This document shows positions 8,960 to 20,083 of a stretch of DNA of 64,000 nt, piece after piece. Source of the stretch: Paralithodes platypus (Eukaryota > Arthropoda > Malacostraca > Decapoda > Lithodidae). Position numbers and translations under genes: made by a program. The stretch covers positions 34,840,932-34,904,931 of the forward strand of contig CM064502.1 of assembly GCA_032716605.1 (NCBI GenBank), given 5' to 3'. The stretch's first letter is position 1; each line of letters opens with the position of its first letter. Under the pieces are notes generated by a model, which ran no database searches, was not told where the DNA came from, and saw only the letters and a program-made list of their open reading frames with translations.

Positions 8960-10665
8960 TGTGACGCCTCCCGGTTTTAGCAGAATGGTTGCGTGGGGCA
9001 TTGCAGCTCGCTAGCGCTCACCAGGATGGGGGGATAGGCTACAGTTGTCCTAGAATGATCTGCTTTATTTCATTAGTGTCGTGTTGCCACAGACAGTCTA
9101 GAAATGGTCTTTGTTTTGGTCTGTGACCGCGCCTTATATTTTATATTCGCTATAATATAAATGTTGCTTGTGTGGGAGGCGAGCGAGAGAGTGTGAGGGA
9201 GTACACCCGGCAGCAAGGTGAGCTATGACGCGGCTCGCTTGGGCGCTGACGGCGTTGGCGGCCGGGTGGTCAACTAGTCCCTTCCCGTCGCAGCCTCGTG
9301 TTTTTTACCAGCTCAGAGCTTGGCTGACACGCGTATCACCTACATCCTTTGCAATTCTGTCCCCCATACTCGCGACTTTGCATACTATTTCTCTCTCTCG
9401 ACTTCTCCTTTCTCATTCTCTAATCTTTATTAAACTCAACATCCCTTCTGGTTTCAGCATAGACGTTCACCGTCGACCAGTCGTATTGTACGCGAAGCTC
9501 TCAGATATTTCCATGTATTAGGTTAAGGAGGTATTATGCTTTATTGAGGTTTAGAGAGGCAGACTTTTCCGTATGTGTCCTCTCTCGGGAAGGTTGTAGA
9601 CCGGTATATGTCTCCCTTGCAAGGTGTTGAGTGATTCTGCTTGGTTATCTAAAGCTAGACTGGGGGTAAGGTTACTGTGTCGTTGTCTCCGATGTGTGCA
9701 GTGTTAGCTAAGCTCTGCACGTCATCGACAGGTACTGTGGGAGCCTAAGTTGTCTTCGGGTTGGTTTACTTTGCGAGCTCAGCGCTGTGGTGTGAGAGGG
9801 CCATAGCCTATCCCTCACAACATAGTGCTGCCTCTTTGTGTTGACTTCTGAGGGATCGCCAGGATAGAGCTAGGTACTAGAGACCTAGATTTATCAAGAG
9901 AGCATCCCCGTCATATAACGTAATCTTCATTATACCACCCTTGGACAACGTTAGGCTACGAGCCGCATGCTCGCCCATTGTTGCCCTGCCTTGATGCCCC
10001 AGCTAGACTTTATTAACTGAGCAGACACTGGATAGAGATAAGCCCCATTATTATATGTATGCAGCATTATTATTCACTGCACTTTTGAGCCGAGGTTGTT
10101 GTTGAGTTGCACAACCCGAGTAGGCTGTTGTGTTGTGTCACGAAGCATTTCTTTAGTTGTCGAGCATTACTACCTTTGTGCAGTCTTTATTATTCGCCTG
10201 CCCATTATTACTATATGTCCTAGCATTTATTGTGACCCATATTCTGCATTATAATTGTTCAAGATTCTTTACGAACATCTTCCCAGCATCAGACTTATTT
10301 CAGAAGTTTCCAGTTGATGTTGCAGGACTAGCATTGCACTTTCTTTAATACAGGAGTGCCAGTTATTTGAGTATCTACCGTAACGTTAATTAATCACGTT
10401 AACTATCTTTTCTTTGTGTAACATAATCGAGTAATCTTTTACTGTTTGAGAATAGGCTGTTTTATTGAGCGTCAGCCTAGTGTGTGTGCACCAGTTACCG
10501 AGTCATAGGATACCTCGTTGTCCAGGCACGACTCAGGGCAGTAATGGTGTTTTGTTTTCCAGTGTTTAAGGCAGGCGTTGGATCTAGTGTTACCGTTGTT
10601 GCTTTTTGCCATTATCTAGTCCAATGTTGAAGAGCCCGGTGTCTTTGAGAATCTGGATCGTAACA
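8960..10665 (+). repeat. 3' long terminal repeat (1706 bp)
   Basis: Same length and ends as the 5' LTR (TGTGACGCC ... GATCGTAACA). About 39 substitutions separate the two copies by eye, and no length change was noticed. It is followed by CCTG (10666-10669), the right target-site duplication. Confidence 0.93.
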
Positions 10666-10669
10666 CCTG
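10666..10669. other. Target-site duplication (right), CCTG
   Basis: Second copy of the 4-bp duplication flanking the Gypsy element. The LINE-A endonuclease start (minus strand LKIVLFNAR, 10700-10675) continues from here to 1465. Confidence 0.85.
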
Positions 10670-12269
10670 GCATTAAATAATACTATCTTAAGGGGATTCA
10701 GGTTTTTCTTAGAACCGCCTAGTTTACCCCCTTTCCCAAATTGAATGGGATCTCTGGGGATAGTGCATTTTCTTGCACACTATCAGAGGTGTTGCAATCT
10801 CCTATACTTGGTGAATCCTCACCTGAGGTAGAAGAACCACTATCTAGTGGTTCAGAAATTGGCAACTGAGGTGTAGATTCCAGAGGGAGTTGCGGGTCAT
10901 CACTCAATCTACTAGGGAACTCTGTCATTGTTGAGAGGTATTCTTGCTCTCAGAGGGACTAACTCCTTATTTGTGGGACCTCTTTTTGGAAATTTGAGAT
11001 AAGCTGCTGATGAAGGTTTGCATTTTTCCTGCTTGGGGGGGGGGGGGGGGGGGGTGCTCTTTACATTTGTGCTTGCCCTCAGTAAGCTGTAAAAATTGTG
11101 ATTTAGGAAATCACCAAGTTTGATTTAACTGCTAATGCTTAAGTGTACACCATCACGGAGGTACAGATTGTGCTTCCCAGAAAAAACTCATCAAATGGGG
11201 CCACAAATCTCACCCCTTTCTGGGTACACAGGTCAGTTAACCTACCATTTAAGCCTATTGCTTTGCTGGTAGCACAATCCTCTCCATACATCCTGGGCAA
11301 AATACCAAGTATCATGCCTCTGTATGTTTTGAGTCGGAGCTGATCAGCCAGAGTCATGACCTCTCCTATTATCGACTCCGTGGTACCAACTTTATTTCCT
11401 TTGAGGAACAGGTCATTACCACTGACCTGGGCTATTATTGCTGTCCCCTTAGTCTTGGACCAGATATTTCTACTTCCTTTGTGATCTTGGAAGTCCTTGC
11501 ACCTGATGGGCTCTTCACCTTTCGCACATCTCGGCGAAACTTAACAAAGTAAGACTCTTGTCTTTGACCTTGGAATCTCCAATCAAAATTGTTTTTGTCT
11601 CTCTGTCACTAACAAGACCAACCCTGCTTGACACGTTAAGTTTGTATTCTTTGTTGTCTGGATGATGCGTAGTAGGCCTAGCATTTTGCTGCCCACATTG
11701 AATGAGACTATCCTTTCTCCTTTTTTTCTGTGAGGACTTAGGGATGTCATAGTGTCTAGTGTGCTGAATTTATTTGAGGTGTTAACCTCATATTTCTGTC
11801 TGGCCTTTTTCTTCTTTTTGTTTTTGACCTTCCGCCTAGCATAGCGAGGGTCACTAGCACTAGCTGTAGCAGGAATCGCAGCCTCTTCCATAGTTTCTGC
11901 TTCAGTTGTTGCCTCCTTGACTGGCATTGTCCCACCTGCATGACTTGTACTACTGGTGTTTGAAGGAACAGCTGCCACTCTTACTTTATTTTAACTTCTA
12001 AGGCTATTTATTTACTTTTTCAACTCTTCTATTTCTTTTCTTCCTTCAGAAACTTCGTTCTTCAGGATTGTGTTCTCAGTGTCTCTTTGTTTCAATTGTT
12101 CTTTAATCCCATCTACCTCCTTCATGAGTTTTACTTCTATCTCACAAAAGAGACAGAGACTATCATGGTGGATGCTGGCATATACACCTTTTTTGAAGTC
12201 AATGCACCATTTCAGCTTCGTGCACTTAGCACAAGTTGCTTCGAGATTTGTAGTACTAGTAACTGACAT
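10670..12269 (-). pseudogene. LINE-A ORF1 (zinc finger, coiled coil, SGNH esterase) and start of ORF2
   Basis: Minus-strand ORF1 of the LINE split by the Gypsy element. It starts at ATG 12269. Residues 13-46 hold CAKC...CLFC, a four-Cys zinc-finger pattern, followed by a Lys/Glu-rich coiled coil (IKEQLKQRDTENTILKN). Two stops near 12012 and 11985 separate this from the same frame at 11978 (AAVPSNTSS..., then a basic KVKNKKKKKARQK tract). At 11357-11139 comes an SGNH-hydrolase-like region, whose hallmark YLRDGVHLS block appears one frame over at about 11150-11120. The ORF1 tail is acidic/Ser-rich (10928-10719); ORF2 begins LKIVLFNAR (10700-10675). Esterase-bearing ORF1 is known in CR1-like elements. 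A G-run of about 19 bases lies at 11035-11053. Confidence 0.75.
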
Positions 12270-12720
12270 GGTTTTAAGATTTCTTCTAACAATTCAAATA
12301 CTTTGTAAAGGCTTCTAACTTTAAGTAAAAGTAATGACCAATACAATGCTTTAAAATGGGGGATGGTGATGAATTACACCTGTGTCATCCACATCCGCCT
12401 TCATCAATAGTGTTCGTTCTGTTCTAGATTCTCACTTCGTTATGCCTGCCACACAAAACCAAAGGTCTCCCCGAGGTCAGACAGTCCCAACGTGTCGCAG
12501 CTCCCAACTGAGCAGCACTCGTGTCCTAAAGACACTGATTTTCCAAAAGGAGTGACAGCGATAGTCTGAATCCAAAAGGAGTGACAGCGATAGTCTGAAT
12601 CCTTACTACGTACTACTAACCACCTTCAAAAGGCCAGACTAAAATTACGTGATCAAGAGAGAGAGAGAGAGAGAGTGTGTGTGAGGGAGAGACATAAGAG
12701 AGAGAGGCATCTTTAACTAC
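12270..12720 (-). other. Probable LINE-A 5' region, with 29-bp direct duplication and GA microsatellite
   Basis: No gene seen. This probably includes the LINE-A 5' UTR. A 29-bp segment beginning CCAAAAGGAGTGACAGCG is present twice in tandem (about 12543-12600). A GA/GT microsatellite spans about 12654-12690. Confidence 0.4.
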
Positions 12721-12723
12721 AAG

Positions 12724-13370
12724 CATTAAGGAACACCTTAGCAGACACAAGCTCCTCTCTGAAAGATAATTTGGGTTCTTAGAAGGAAAGTCAGCCATTG
12801 ATCTCCTGCTTCTGCTGACAAATGAATGAAACAGCAAATTAGACATAGGAGAAGAGACAAGGATTGTTGCTTTGGATATAGCAGGTGCTTTAGACTCAGT
12901 GTGGCATGCCAGATTGATTGCTAGACAACAGTGTTTCGGCATTGAAGGCGACCTTCTAACCCTTCTCCAGAGCTATATCCTAAACAGACATGACTGTGGT
13001 GCACCAAGGCGAGGAACCATGGATTTACCCAATTGCTGCTTGAGTTACTCAGGCAGTCTACTGGGCCCATTACTCTGGAACATCTTCTTTGATGAAACTC
13101 TGCATTTAACGACATCAGCCAATGCCTACGCAGACGATCTAACACTCAGTAGTAACTACACAAGACAGAATCAAGATGACACAACTAAGCAGCTTCAACT
13201 GGACATCAACATCATCTCACACTGGGGGCGCATCTGGCAAGTCAAATTTGCGCAGCTGAAAAGAGCCAATCTCTCCTAATATCCAGGAGACATCAAACAA
13301 ATCCAGCTCAACTTAACATGAATGGGAATGTTATCCAGTCAAATAGTCAAACAACAATTCTTGGTGTATT
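12724..13370 (+). pseudogene. Jockey-like LINE reverse transcriptase, 5' part (split element)
   Basis: The plus strand reads IKEHLSRHKLLSER, FGFLEGKSAIDLLLLL, then (open from 12872) DIAGALDSVWHARLIA (catalytic palm D), a damaged PQGS-LGPLLW block (SGSLLGPLLWNIFF), and the catalytic motif NAYADDLTL (about 13115-13140), followed by WGRIWQVKFA. In-frame stops (near 12776 and 12825) and later frame shifts make it non-functional. The reading ends at TILGVLFT near 13370, where an unrelated LINE 3' end begins. The missing C-terminal part (LLMLYKSQIRSTMEYA...) appears at 15741, so one Jockey-like copy was split by later insertions. Confidence 0.8.
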
Positions 13371-13888
13371 GTTCACATGTGTGGGGAGGTTCCTCTCACA
13401 CCGCTCTCCTAGACAAAGTTGAAAGGAAGGCCTTTCGTATCATTAACTCCCGTCCACTCACCAACTCTCTGCAATCTCTCTCTCTCTCCGCCGCAATGTT
13501 GCATCTCTCTCGCTATTCTATCGCTACTATAATAATCAGTGTTCCTCAGAGCTATCCCAGTGCATACCACCTTCTTTACGTAGGGCACGTGGTACCCGTC
13601 TTGCAACTCAATCCCACCCCTACTCTGTGCAACTCTCCAACCCAAGAGTGAAACGTTACTCTCAAACTTTCTTCTACTCAACAGTTGAGCTCTGGAACTC
13701 TCTCCCAGAATCAGTCTTTCCCTCTTCCTATGACTTAAATTGCTTCAAACTCCGTGTGTCCAGGCATTTTGGCTCGAACGTCCCTTGATTTTGGCCCAGT
13801 CACTCTTTCAACTATGGGGAAGGTACTCGCTATAGGCAGTTATGCCTTTTGCCTCCCTCAATCACATAGAAAAAAACAAAAACAAACA
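13371..13888 (+). pseudogene. LINE-C copy 1: 5'-truncated 3' end
   Basis: It begins abruptly at CSHVWGGSSHTALLDKVE and continues through KAFRIINSRPLTNSLQSLSL, a CSSELSQ-type stretch and, after frame shifts, WNSLPESVFPSSYDLNCFKL (about 13690-13750). It ends with a short 3' UTR and A-rich tail (13868-13888). The same C-terminal family recurs at 35.8, 36.5-37.5 and 55.1-57.6 kb. The A-rich end and 5' truncation are typical of LINE insertion. It sits inside the Jockey-like element. Confidence 0.75.
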
Positions 13889-13962
13889 GTTGACAGCTCT
13901 CTCTCATTCAACCCACACACAAAACACATAGCAAGAGTCGCATCAATAAAGCCCTGCTATTT

Positions 13963-14831
13963 AACCCTAAACAGGTAACGCTGTTGCATGGTGCGCAAAA
14001 TGCATCTTTTTTAGTTTGCGCAGTCCCCAAGGCCATTCAGTGGGATATCGGAGTGGAGGCAGGCAGTATACGGGTAGCCTCAGTGGTGAGTGGAGGTGCG
14101 CTGCTCCAACTAGCCCACATCACGCTCAAACAGGATTTTGACGTTGCATTTTCGCAACACAGTAACCTGGTAAGTTCATAATCTTTGATTGTGAAAAGTT
14201 GACATATAGTGTACTTGTGGCTAATTTATTTGAGATATTGATCTAGCGTTCATAGGCAACTCAACCAGATAACGGAGGATCATGCTCACATAAGCTAGCC
14301 TGTCTTATGTTGTCATACAGCAGGTCTGTATTTTTTGTCTTCTAAATCATGTTTTTCCTTGATTTTCAGCTATGCCGTGTGTGGACTGCTGAGGAGGCTG
14401 CAACCTACTGCATGCTGAGTGGCGATGATAATAATGACTCTGTGGCAACACAGAGGACCCCCACTTGTCTGACGCCACCCGCCCGGCGCCAGCCACCGCA
14501 CCTCCATCCTTGCCTGCTACCACACGTGCTGCCTCCCTCAGGAGGATTAGGAAGTCCCTCAGTATCTTCAGGAGGCTCTACTACGAAGAACCAGCCCCAC
14601 ATGCCTCTGAAGAAGCAGCGGACGACTCGGCCCCACTCCATCCCTTTCCTTGCACACCTGCTGCGTCTGGCGCCGCCCCTACACGGCCCATAGCAGACCC
14701 CCATGACCACCAATGTGGTCCCCCAGAGGCACTCACACCCTCTCCTGAAGGTGACTTGTCACCAAACAAGATGAAGATCTAATCTGACACACCCACTACA
14801 CGACAATCTGTGACAGCTGCATCGTGTAAAG
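13963..14831 (+). other. Possible piggyBac-like remnant with exon-like segments
   Basis: The sequence TTAACCCTAAACAGG near 13963 looks like a piggyBac-type terminus. Two exon-like blocks follow. One (about 13984-14169) ends at a strong donor (ACCTG|GTAAGT). The next (14370-14831) starts after TTGATTTTCAG and ends at AAAG|GTGAGA. They join in phase 0 and read ...RVWTAEEAATYCMLSGDDNND..., whose EEA...DDN pattern loosely resembles the acidic N-termini of piggyBac-family transposases. A second frame, open at 14465-14782, is Pro/Ala/Ser/Arg rich. No transposase catalytic region is present. Which frame, if any, is used is unknown. Confidence 0.3.
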
Positions 14832-15241
14832 GTGAGACCCCTTCCATATTTTGTATATTGTTTATGAGGTAACTTAGTACAAGCTCAGTTAGAATAGGTA
14901 ATACAAAACGCATTTTGAGAAACTTGTGAATTTATTTCCTAAACTTTTACAGGTAAAATTCAGCAAAGTCATTAGTTAACATCACATTTGTGGCATTTAT
15001 TATACTCAGATTTATTTTTGTATTAACACTAGGAAGAAAGCATTTATAAAGAAACCTCTATTTCAATTTTAGTTGCAATCCATAAGTATTTAAAGCTTCC
15101 AGAATTTGTTAAAGGGCAAAGTGTGAATTCTCGGGATTGCGAGGCAAACCCGGCGGTGGAGCGCCCTCGCTAGATGGGCGCCTGGGCGGCCCTACGTTCA
15201 GGTTATCACCTTTTTGGCGGTTATGTCGTGTTTGTAAGGCC

Positions 15242-15728
15242 TTAACCCCTATGTGTCGGTGCGCAACATAAGTCGAGTATAATAAATCTGGACTATCTGG
15301 CGGCGCGCGACATAGGTCGTGTGGCAATTTCAGCACGTAATGTTGCTGAGAGAGAGAGACAAGTGGTGGCAGGAGAGTAGCGAGCGTATGACTGCTCCAG
15401 ACCACCGCGGCGAACCTACTGACACGAATCCCACCTCCTCCCTCCCTCTCTCACTCGCTACATACTGAATTGTATGGGGAAAGTACCAAATTACATGCTT
15501 TTTGCACTCGCGTTGCGTGGTTGTTGCAAGAAAACTAGCCGTCATAAAAGGATCGTTATGGTGTCATTGGAAAGCTCTGTTTATGCCCTTTCAGGGATAG
15601 ATACTTGTTTTACGCTCTGGGTCTTATTTAGGCATGAAAATGATCACGTAAACAGCCCTATTTTGGCTAAAAACACCCCGCTGGGCGGTACATATAAATA
15701 AACCGCTACGTCGCTAATAAGGTGTTAA
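15242..15728 (+). mobile_element. TTAA-bounded non-autonomous element, family P3 (piggyBac-like)
   Basis: 487 bp, from TTAACCCCTATG to AAGGTGTTAA. Ends are imperfectly inverted (TTAACCCCTAT / TTAACACCTTAT). A conserved internal block at about 15560-15640 (GGAAAGCTCTGTTTATG..., TTTACGCTCTGGGTCTTATT) is found in reverse orientation inside the TTAA-bounded element at 63322-63722. No transposase is encoded. The TTAA target is the hallmark of the piggyBac superfamily; assignment is by ends only. Confidence 0.55.
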
Positions 15729-15740
15729 CATAGAACTGTA

Positions 15741-16235
15741 ATGAAAATCAGCAACAGTCATTTGATAAATAAGTGCACCACAATTTGTGTCCCCAAGAGC
15801 CTCCTGATGCTATACAAGTCCCAGATCCGATCAACCATGGAATACGCTACACTGTCCTGGATGGGGGCAGCGAAAACACACTTGGCTGTGTTGGACAAGA
15901 TACAGAACAGAGCTACAAGACTGGTAACTGGCCTGAGAACAGATGAAGACGATACACCTACACTCCACAGTCTAGAGCCTCGTAGAGACATTGGAGGGCT
16001 TACAGTACTCTTTAAGAGTAATGTCATGAAATTTAACCACCTCAAACCTCTGCAATTGCCTCTTCTGTCTCCAGTCTACCACACCAGGTCAATCCATGCA
16101 GCCCAGGGAGCGACTGTCGCTGTTCCACGACCACATACATCGCAGTACCAACGTTCATTTCTCTACAGATACTCTGTCATGTGGAATGATATCTGTCGCT
16201 CTGTCTGTGTTTATGAGTGTACTAATATTAATTAA
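15741..16235 (+). pseudogene. Jockey-like LINE reverse transcriptase, C-terminal part
   Basis: This 164-codon open frame carries VPKSLLMLYKSQIRSTMEYA, LSWMGAAKTHLAVLDKIQNR and HSLEPRRDIGGLTVLFKSN, the thumb/C-terminal region of Jockey-type ORF2. It ends after RSFLYRYSVMWNDICRSV. It lacks everything upstream, which fits the RT part ending at 13370 on the same strand. The two together outline one Jockey copy separated by about 2.4 kb of inserted material. Confidence 0.8.
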
Positions 16236-16628
16236 TTAACATTCAAAGTTCACTCACACTTGCAATAAGATTATATGTATTTTATAATTGTTAATAATTT
16301 GCACATTAACTGGTATTCAGATAGTGTTCAAAACTTCTTTTTAGCTAGTTTGTCTCACTTTGACCAGTGCCACATGTAATTGATGTTTTACAAAAATAAG
16401 AAAAGAGAGAGAGAGAAAGAGACAGAGAGTGTGTGAGAGAGAGAGAGAGGTTGTTTGATGAGACAACGAGAGAATGGGGCTGCAGATTCGAGGAGTCAGA
16501 GTTGCAACGGGCCACAAGGAGACAACCAAATGCCGTAGGTCTGTAAAGATAAGACTCAAACTGTCTTGATATCGTTCATGCCATCCAGAATAAAACCTGA
16601 TCATGTTGAGTGGTTGAAATTACAGGGT
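16236..16628. other. No gene; AT-rich DNA with a GA/GT microsatellite
   Basis: The only structure seen is a GA-rich simple repeat at about 16400-16452. An 87-codon minus-strand frame over it reflects low complexity. Confidence 0.5.
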
Positions 16629-16867
16629 TTAAGGTGGGAGGGGGTTGTTATTTTGGTCTATATATTTGTATATTCATCTATTCTTAAGTTTCTTCGTTAG
16701 ACCTTCATCAAGCTTAAAATGACATGAAGCCTTACACGAAGCCTTTCAAGATATATTTGTACATTTTTCAGTAGAAAAATGTCCCGGTCAAAGGCCGTTT
16801 CCTCTTAAAATACACGCTCGCTATCGCTCGCCAGGAGTAGATCGACACCTAAATGGCATGAAAGGTA
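16629..16867 (+). mobile_element. TTAA-bounded MITE, family P4, truncated copy a
   Basis: Starts TTAAGGTGGGAGGG. It carries the family blocks AGACCTTCATCAAGCTTAAA, TATTTGTACATTTTTC, GAAAAATGTCCCGG and the 'gctcgctatcgctcgccagga' segment. It lacks the right terminus. Confidence 0.65.
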
Positions 16868-16967
16868 TTAACCCAGTGGTCCCCAGCAACGCGTGTTATG
16901 CGTCCCCTATGTATGTAACACACTGTCCCAGCGGCACTGTATATGTGACCGCAACTTTTGCCCTTAA

Positions 16968-17397
16968 TTAACCCATTGTCTGTGGGAGATGTTCCCGAAC
17001 GCCATGGCAATTTAGAGCAATTTACAGGCTTTTAAAGCCTCTAAAAGCATGTAAAATCGAGTGCAAGGAAGCAGGAGCGTGACAGGCCACACGTCCGTCT
17101 CCCAGCCAAGCGGACATGGCACTGAAGGCTCGGAATCAAAGTCTCGCGAGATATACAGTACACCCATAGGCAAATCTAGCGAGACATTAGCGAGAATTGC
17201 TAATTTTAGCGAATGTCTATGGTAGCGATGCGGCTGAACCCCGCAAGCTACGAAGCTCGTTTTGGTGCTATTTTCTTTTAGATTTCGCCTGAATACATTT
17301 AATTTAATTCAGACACTTGCCAATTCATTCAGGAGTGCCTGAATGAACCCTAATATGGCGGAAATAGGTGGAAATATGCCCGCACCGTAAGTGTTAA
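16968..17397 (+). mobile_element. TTAA-bounded non-autonomous element, family P2 (430 bp)
   Basis: Runs from TTAACCCATTGTCTGTGGG to GCCCGCACCGTAAGTGTTAA, with imperfect inverted ends. Its internal sequence (CGCCTGAATACATTT..., TTCAGGAGTGCCTGAATG) matches, in reverse orientation, the element at 32065-32494, which is also exactly 430 bp and TTAA-bounded. Two copies of the same length with the same ends support real termini. Confidence 0.7.
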
Positions 17398-18744
17398 TAT
17401 GGCACCTAAAGGGTTCAGATTTGCATGGGAACTACTTTATGATCCCGTGGAACAATACCGATGGTTGCCAACCCCCCAAGTCTAGCCGCGTGCATGTGAG
17501 CACGCGCTGGAGTGAGATGCCACTCGCCAGCATACCGCCTACCCTCGTGACTCGCGAGTGTTACACCATGTCTGACCGCCCCACCTCTAGCCACAGCCAC
17601 CCACGCAGAGGTGTAATTATTGAGGAGGCACTTGCAATACTGGAAGATAGCAATACAATAATCGTAACCGAAATATTATGCAGCAACAGTGGAAGAGTGA
17701 AAGAGAAGTAAGCTAACCACAAAGCCTTAGCCCTGTGTGGTGGTGGTGGTGGTGGCAGGAATAGCGTGTGTACTTACGTGTGTTCTCGTAGACTCGTTTC
17801 TCAACCGCCCCCTCCCCCAACTGATATAGCCCTGTGTATGACACAGTGTTTCAGGAACTAACACACCCTTGAACACTTACAAGCTGCCTATAAATTATCG
17901 CATGATATAATGACAGTGACACTCACAATACGATAATCGTAACCAAAATATTATGCAGTAACAGTGGAACAGGGAAAGTGAAAGTAACCTAGCCACGAAG
18001 CTTAGCCCAGAGTTGTGTTGAGGTGGTGGTAGTGTGTGTTTGTACATGTGTTTTATGATGGCCGGCTTTCGCCATGACAACCAGGACGCTCGGGGCTTTG
18101 TATTGTAAACACTAGACTATACACACTTTATAGCACTCTACCAACACTCACAATGACCTTCAGTGAGAGTTTTTGTTATTTTACGTATTGTGGAGGCACA
18201 CAGAGCTACACAGAGTGTGAGAGTCATGCGGTGGAGGCAGGCTGTGTGTACGTTCGTCCATACGCTTTGTTATTGTCCGGGAACAAGATGACCGACGGTC
18301 ACCATGGCAACCAGAACGCGCGCAAAGCTTCCCACTCATCGGCATTTATAACACTTGATTTCATGCACTTATCACACTGTAACTTCACTCACAATGACAT
18401 TCTGTGATAAGTATTGCCATTTTATGAACTATGGAGACACACATGATGCTCGAGTGGTGTAAATAAGTGTCACTCGAAAACTGGAGGCATCGTACATCAG
18501 CCACGCTGCCTCAGCCGGCTGTCATCTGCAGGCGCGGGAGTTTTGAAGAGGCGCACGGCACCCAGTGATGGTGGTGATCTCCCCTCGCCCCCCAGGATCC
18601 CCAGATGACCTAGGTGAGCAGTTTTATGTTGTTTTTCCTTCATTACTAATCCATCCCATGTGTTTTCAGGAAAAAAACCCAATTATGAAATCTGCTGGGC
18701 TCACAACGTAAATATTAATAAATCCAGTGGGGTTCAGAGGGATA
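17398..18744 (+). other. Unassigned region with two diverged local duplications and small open frames
   Basis: A frame at 17391-17711 ends MSDRPTSSHSHPRRGVIIEE..., followed by ALAILEDSN, an EEALAxLxDS pattern that loosely recalls piggyBac N-termini. About 90 bp near 17655-17745 recur, diverged, near 17930-18020. A second pair (about 18060-18170 and 18295-18410) shares 'accatggcaaccag'-type and 'cactcacaatgac' blocks. An exon-like block, CTGCAG|... to CCTAG|GTGAGC, lies at 18532-18613. None of these makes a recognisable protein. Confidence 0.3.
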
Positions 18745-18884
18745 AAATTGACTGAAATTGGGCGAAAGTCCTTAAAATTGCAAAACTAATGCGGCAAATG
18801 TTTAAAATCTCAAAAGCAATGAGGCTAAACATGAGGGAGAAACGGGTCCAGAAAGAAATCCCGCAAGTGCAAATCTCCTCTTAA
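18745..18884 (+). mobile_element. MITE family P4, copy b (right end only)
   Basis: Carries GGCGAAAGTCCTTAAAATTG, CTAAACATGAGGGAGAAA and the terminal CTCCTCTTAA, matching the right third of the P4 family. Confidence 0.6.
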
Positions 18885-19551
18885 GCCCAAGCCCAAAGGT
18901 AGAGTTGGAAAGCGGATAAAATGAAATATTGATAGAATTATGATTACATAAGGTCATACTTCCTTCGGTATATTGGGAAGTGCTTCATCCTTTTTATCCG
19001 TCTGGCAATTAGTAGACAATATTTTTCAGTTTAGGAGGGAATTGTGTGGGTCGGAGTGTTAGTTGAGTTAGAATTTACCCATTTCATTTCTAGAGGACCT
19101 TACAAACCTGAGTAAACTCATCTAATGTTGGCCAAAATTAAGTAAACAAATTTTGTGGAAGACTGGTGGAGTTAAGCCGGTCTCACACGAGCGATTTTTC
19201 CGTCAATTCTTATGGGCAATTGTAGTCTGCCAGCCTCAAAATTTAGGTTTTATAATAATTGAACTACCTAACATAATCTACCTTCGATCTAGTTTTCGAA
19301 TCCAATGTGAAAAATGGTACGAGAAAAAACTTGCTCATCAAAAAGTGTCGGAAAAATCGCGGGTGTGACACTGGCTTGAAGTATGGTGTGATGGTTCCTG
19401 ACCTGTTGCCTTGACGACGCACCAGATCTTTGACCTCCTTGCCTTCTTGACCTTCTGGCGGCTGTAGTAGAGGTAGAGGGATGGAAGGTCTGTTTCTTTG
19501 TTCGGACCAGCGTTTCCACAGTAGGACCTACGGGAGTTGCCAATATCATCA

Positions 19552-19922
19552 TTAAGGTGGGGTGGACCTATTCATTTCCTAATTTATGTAGCTTTCTATC
19601 TTTTTTTTTTAGTTTCCTCCCTAGACCTTCATCAAGCTTAAAAAAACGCCCTCAAGACCCTCCTTCAAGATATATTTGTACATTTTTCGATAGAAAAATG
19701 TTCCGGCCGAAGGCAGGTTCCTCTAGAATTACAGGCTCGCTATCGCTCGCCAGGAAAAAATCGACACCTGAATGACACGAAAAGTCTAAATATTGACAAA
19801 TAACTGGGGCGAAAGCTCTTTAAATTGCTAAACTAATGGGCCGGACGTCTTAAAATCTGAAAACTAATGGGGTTAAACATGGGAAAGAAGGGGGACCAGA
19901 AAAACTAGCCATCTCCCCTTAA
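19552..19922 (+). mobile_element. MITE family P4, full-length copy c
   Basis: 371 bp, from TTAAGGTGGGG to CATCTCCCCTTAA. Contains all family blocks: CTAGACCTTCATCAAGCTTA, GATAGAAAAATGTTCCGG, GGCTCGCTATCGCTCGCC, ACACCTGAATGACACGAAAA, GGGGCGAAAGCTC and GGTTAAACATGGG. No coding capacity. Confidence 0.75.
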
Positions 19923-20083
19923 TGGGTTAGTCTGGCGGCTGTATAGTAGAGGTAGAGGGAAGGCAGGTCGGTTTCTTTGTCTGGGCCAGCATTGCCACAG
20001 TAGGACCTGCAGGAGGCGCCAACACCAGCAGTGTTATTGGCTCAGTCTGATATTGAGCAAATGTTCAGGTTAGTAATAAGGTC

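Larger units (their letters stand above)
1470..10665 (+). mobile_element. Ty3/Gypsy LTR retrotransposon, Gmr1-like (integrase before RT)
   Basis: This is a complete 9.2-kb element: 5' LTR, primer-binding site, gag with a SCAN-like capsid region, zinc knuckle and aspartic protease, integrase, reverse transcriptase and RNase H, then a G-rich polypurine tract and 3' LTR. The RT and RNase H are Gypsy-like, but the integrase lies upstream of RT. This is the Copia-like order that defines the Gmr1-like group of Ty3/Gypsy elements. No env-like frame follows pol. The two LTRs are the same length and differ by about 39 substitutions by eye (roughly 2.3%), so insertion is fairly old. The internal region carries a frame break and one in-frame stop. 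Confidence 0.92.

Noticed and set aside
14405..14769. Gly/Trp-rich minus-strand ORFs over the exon-like block
   Set aside because: Antisense shadows of a GC-rich plus-strand segment bounded by plus-strand splice sites.
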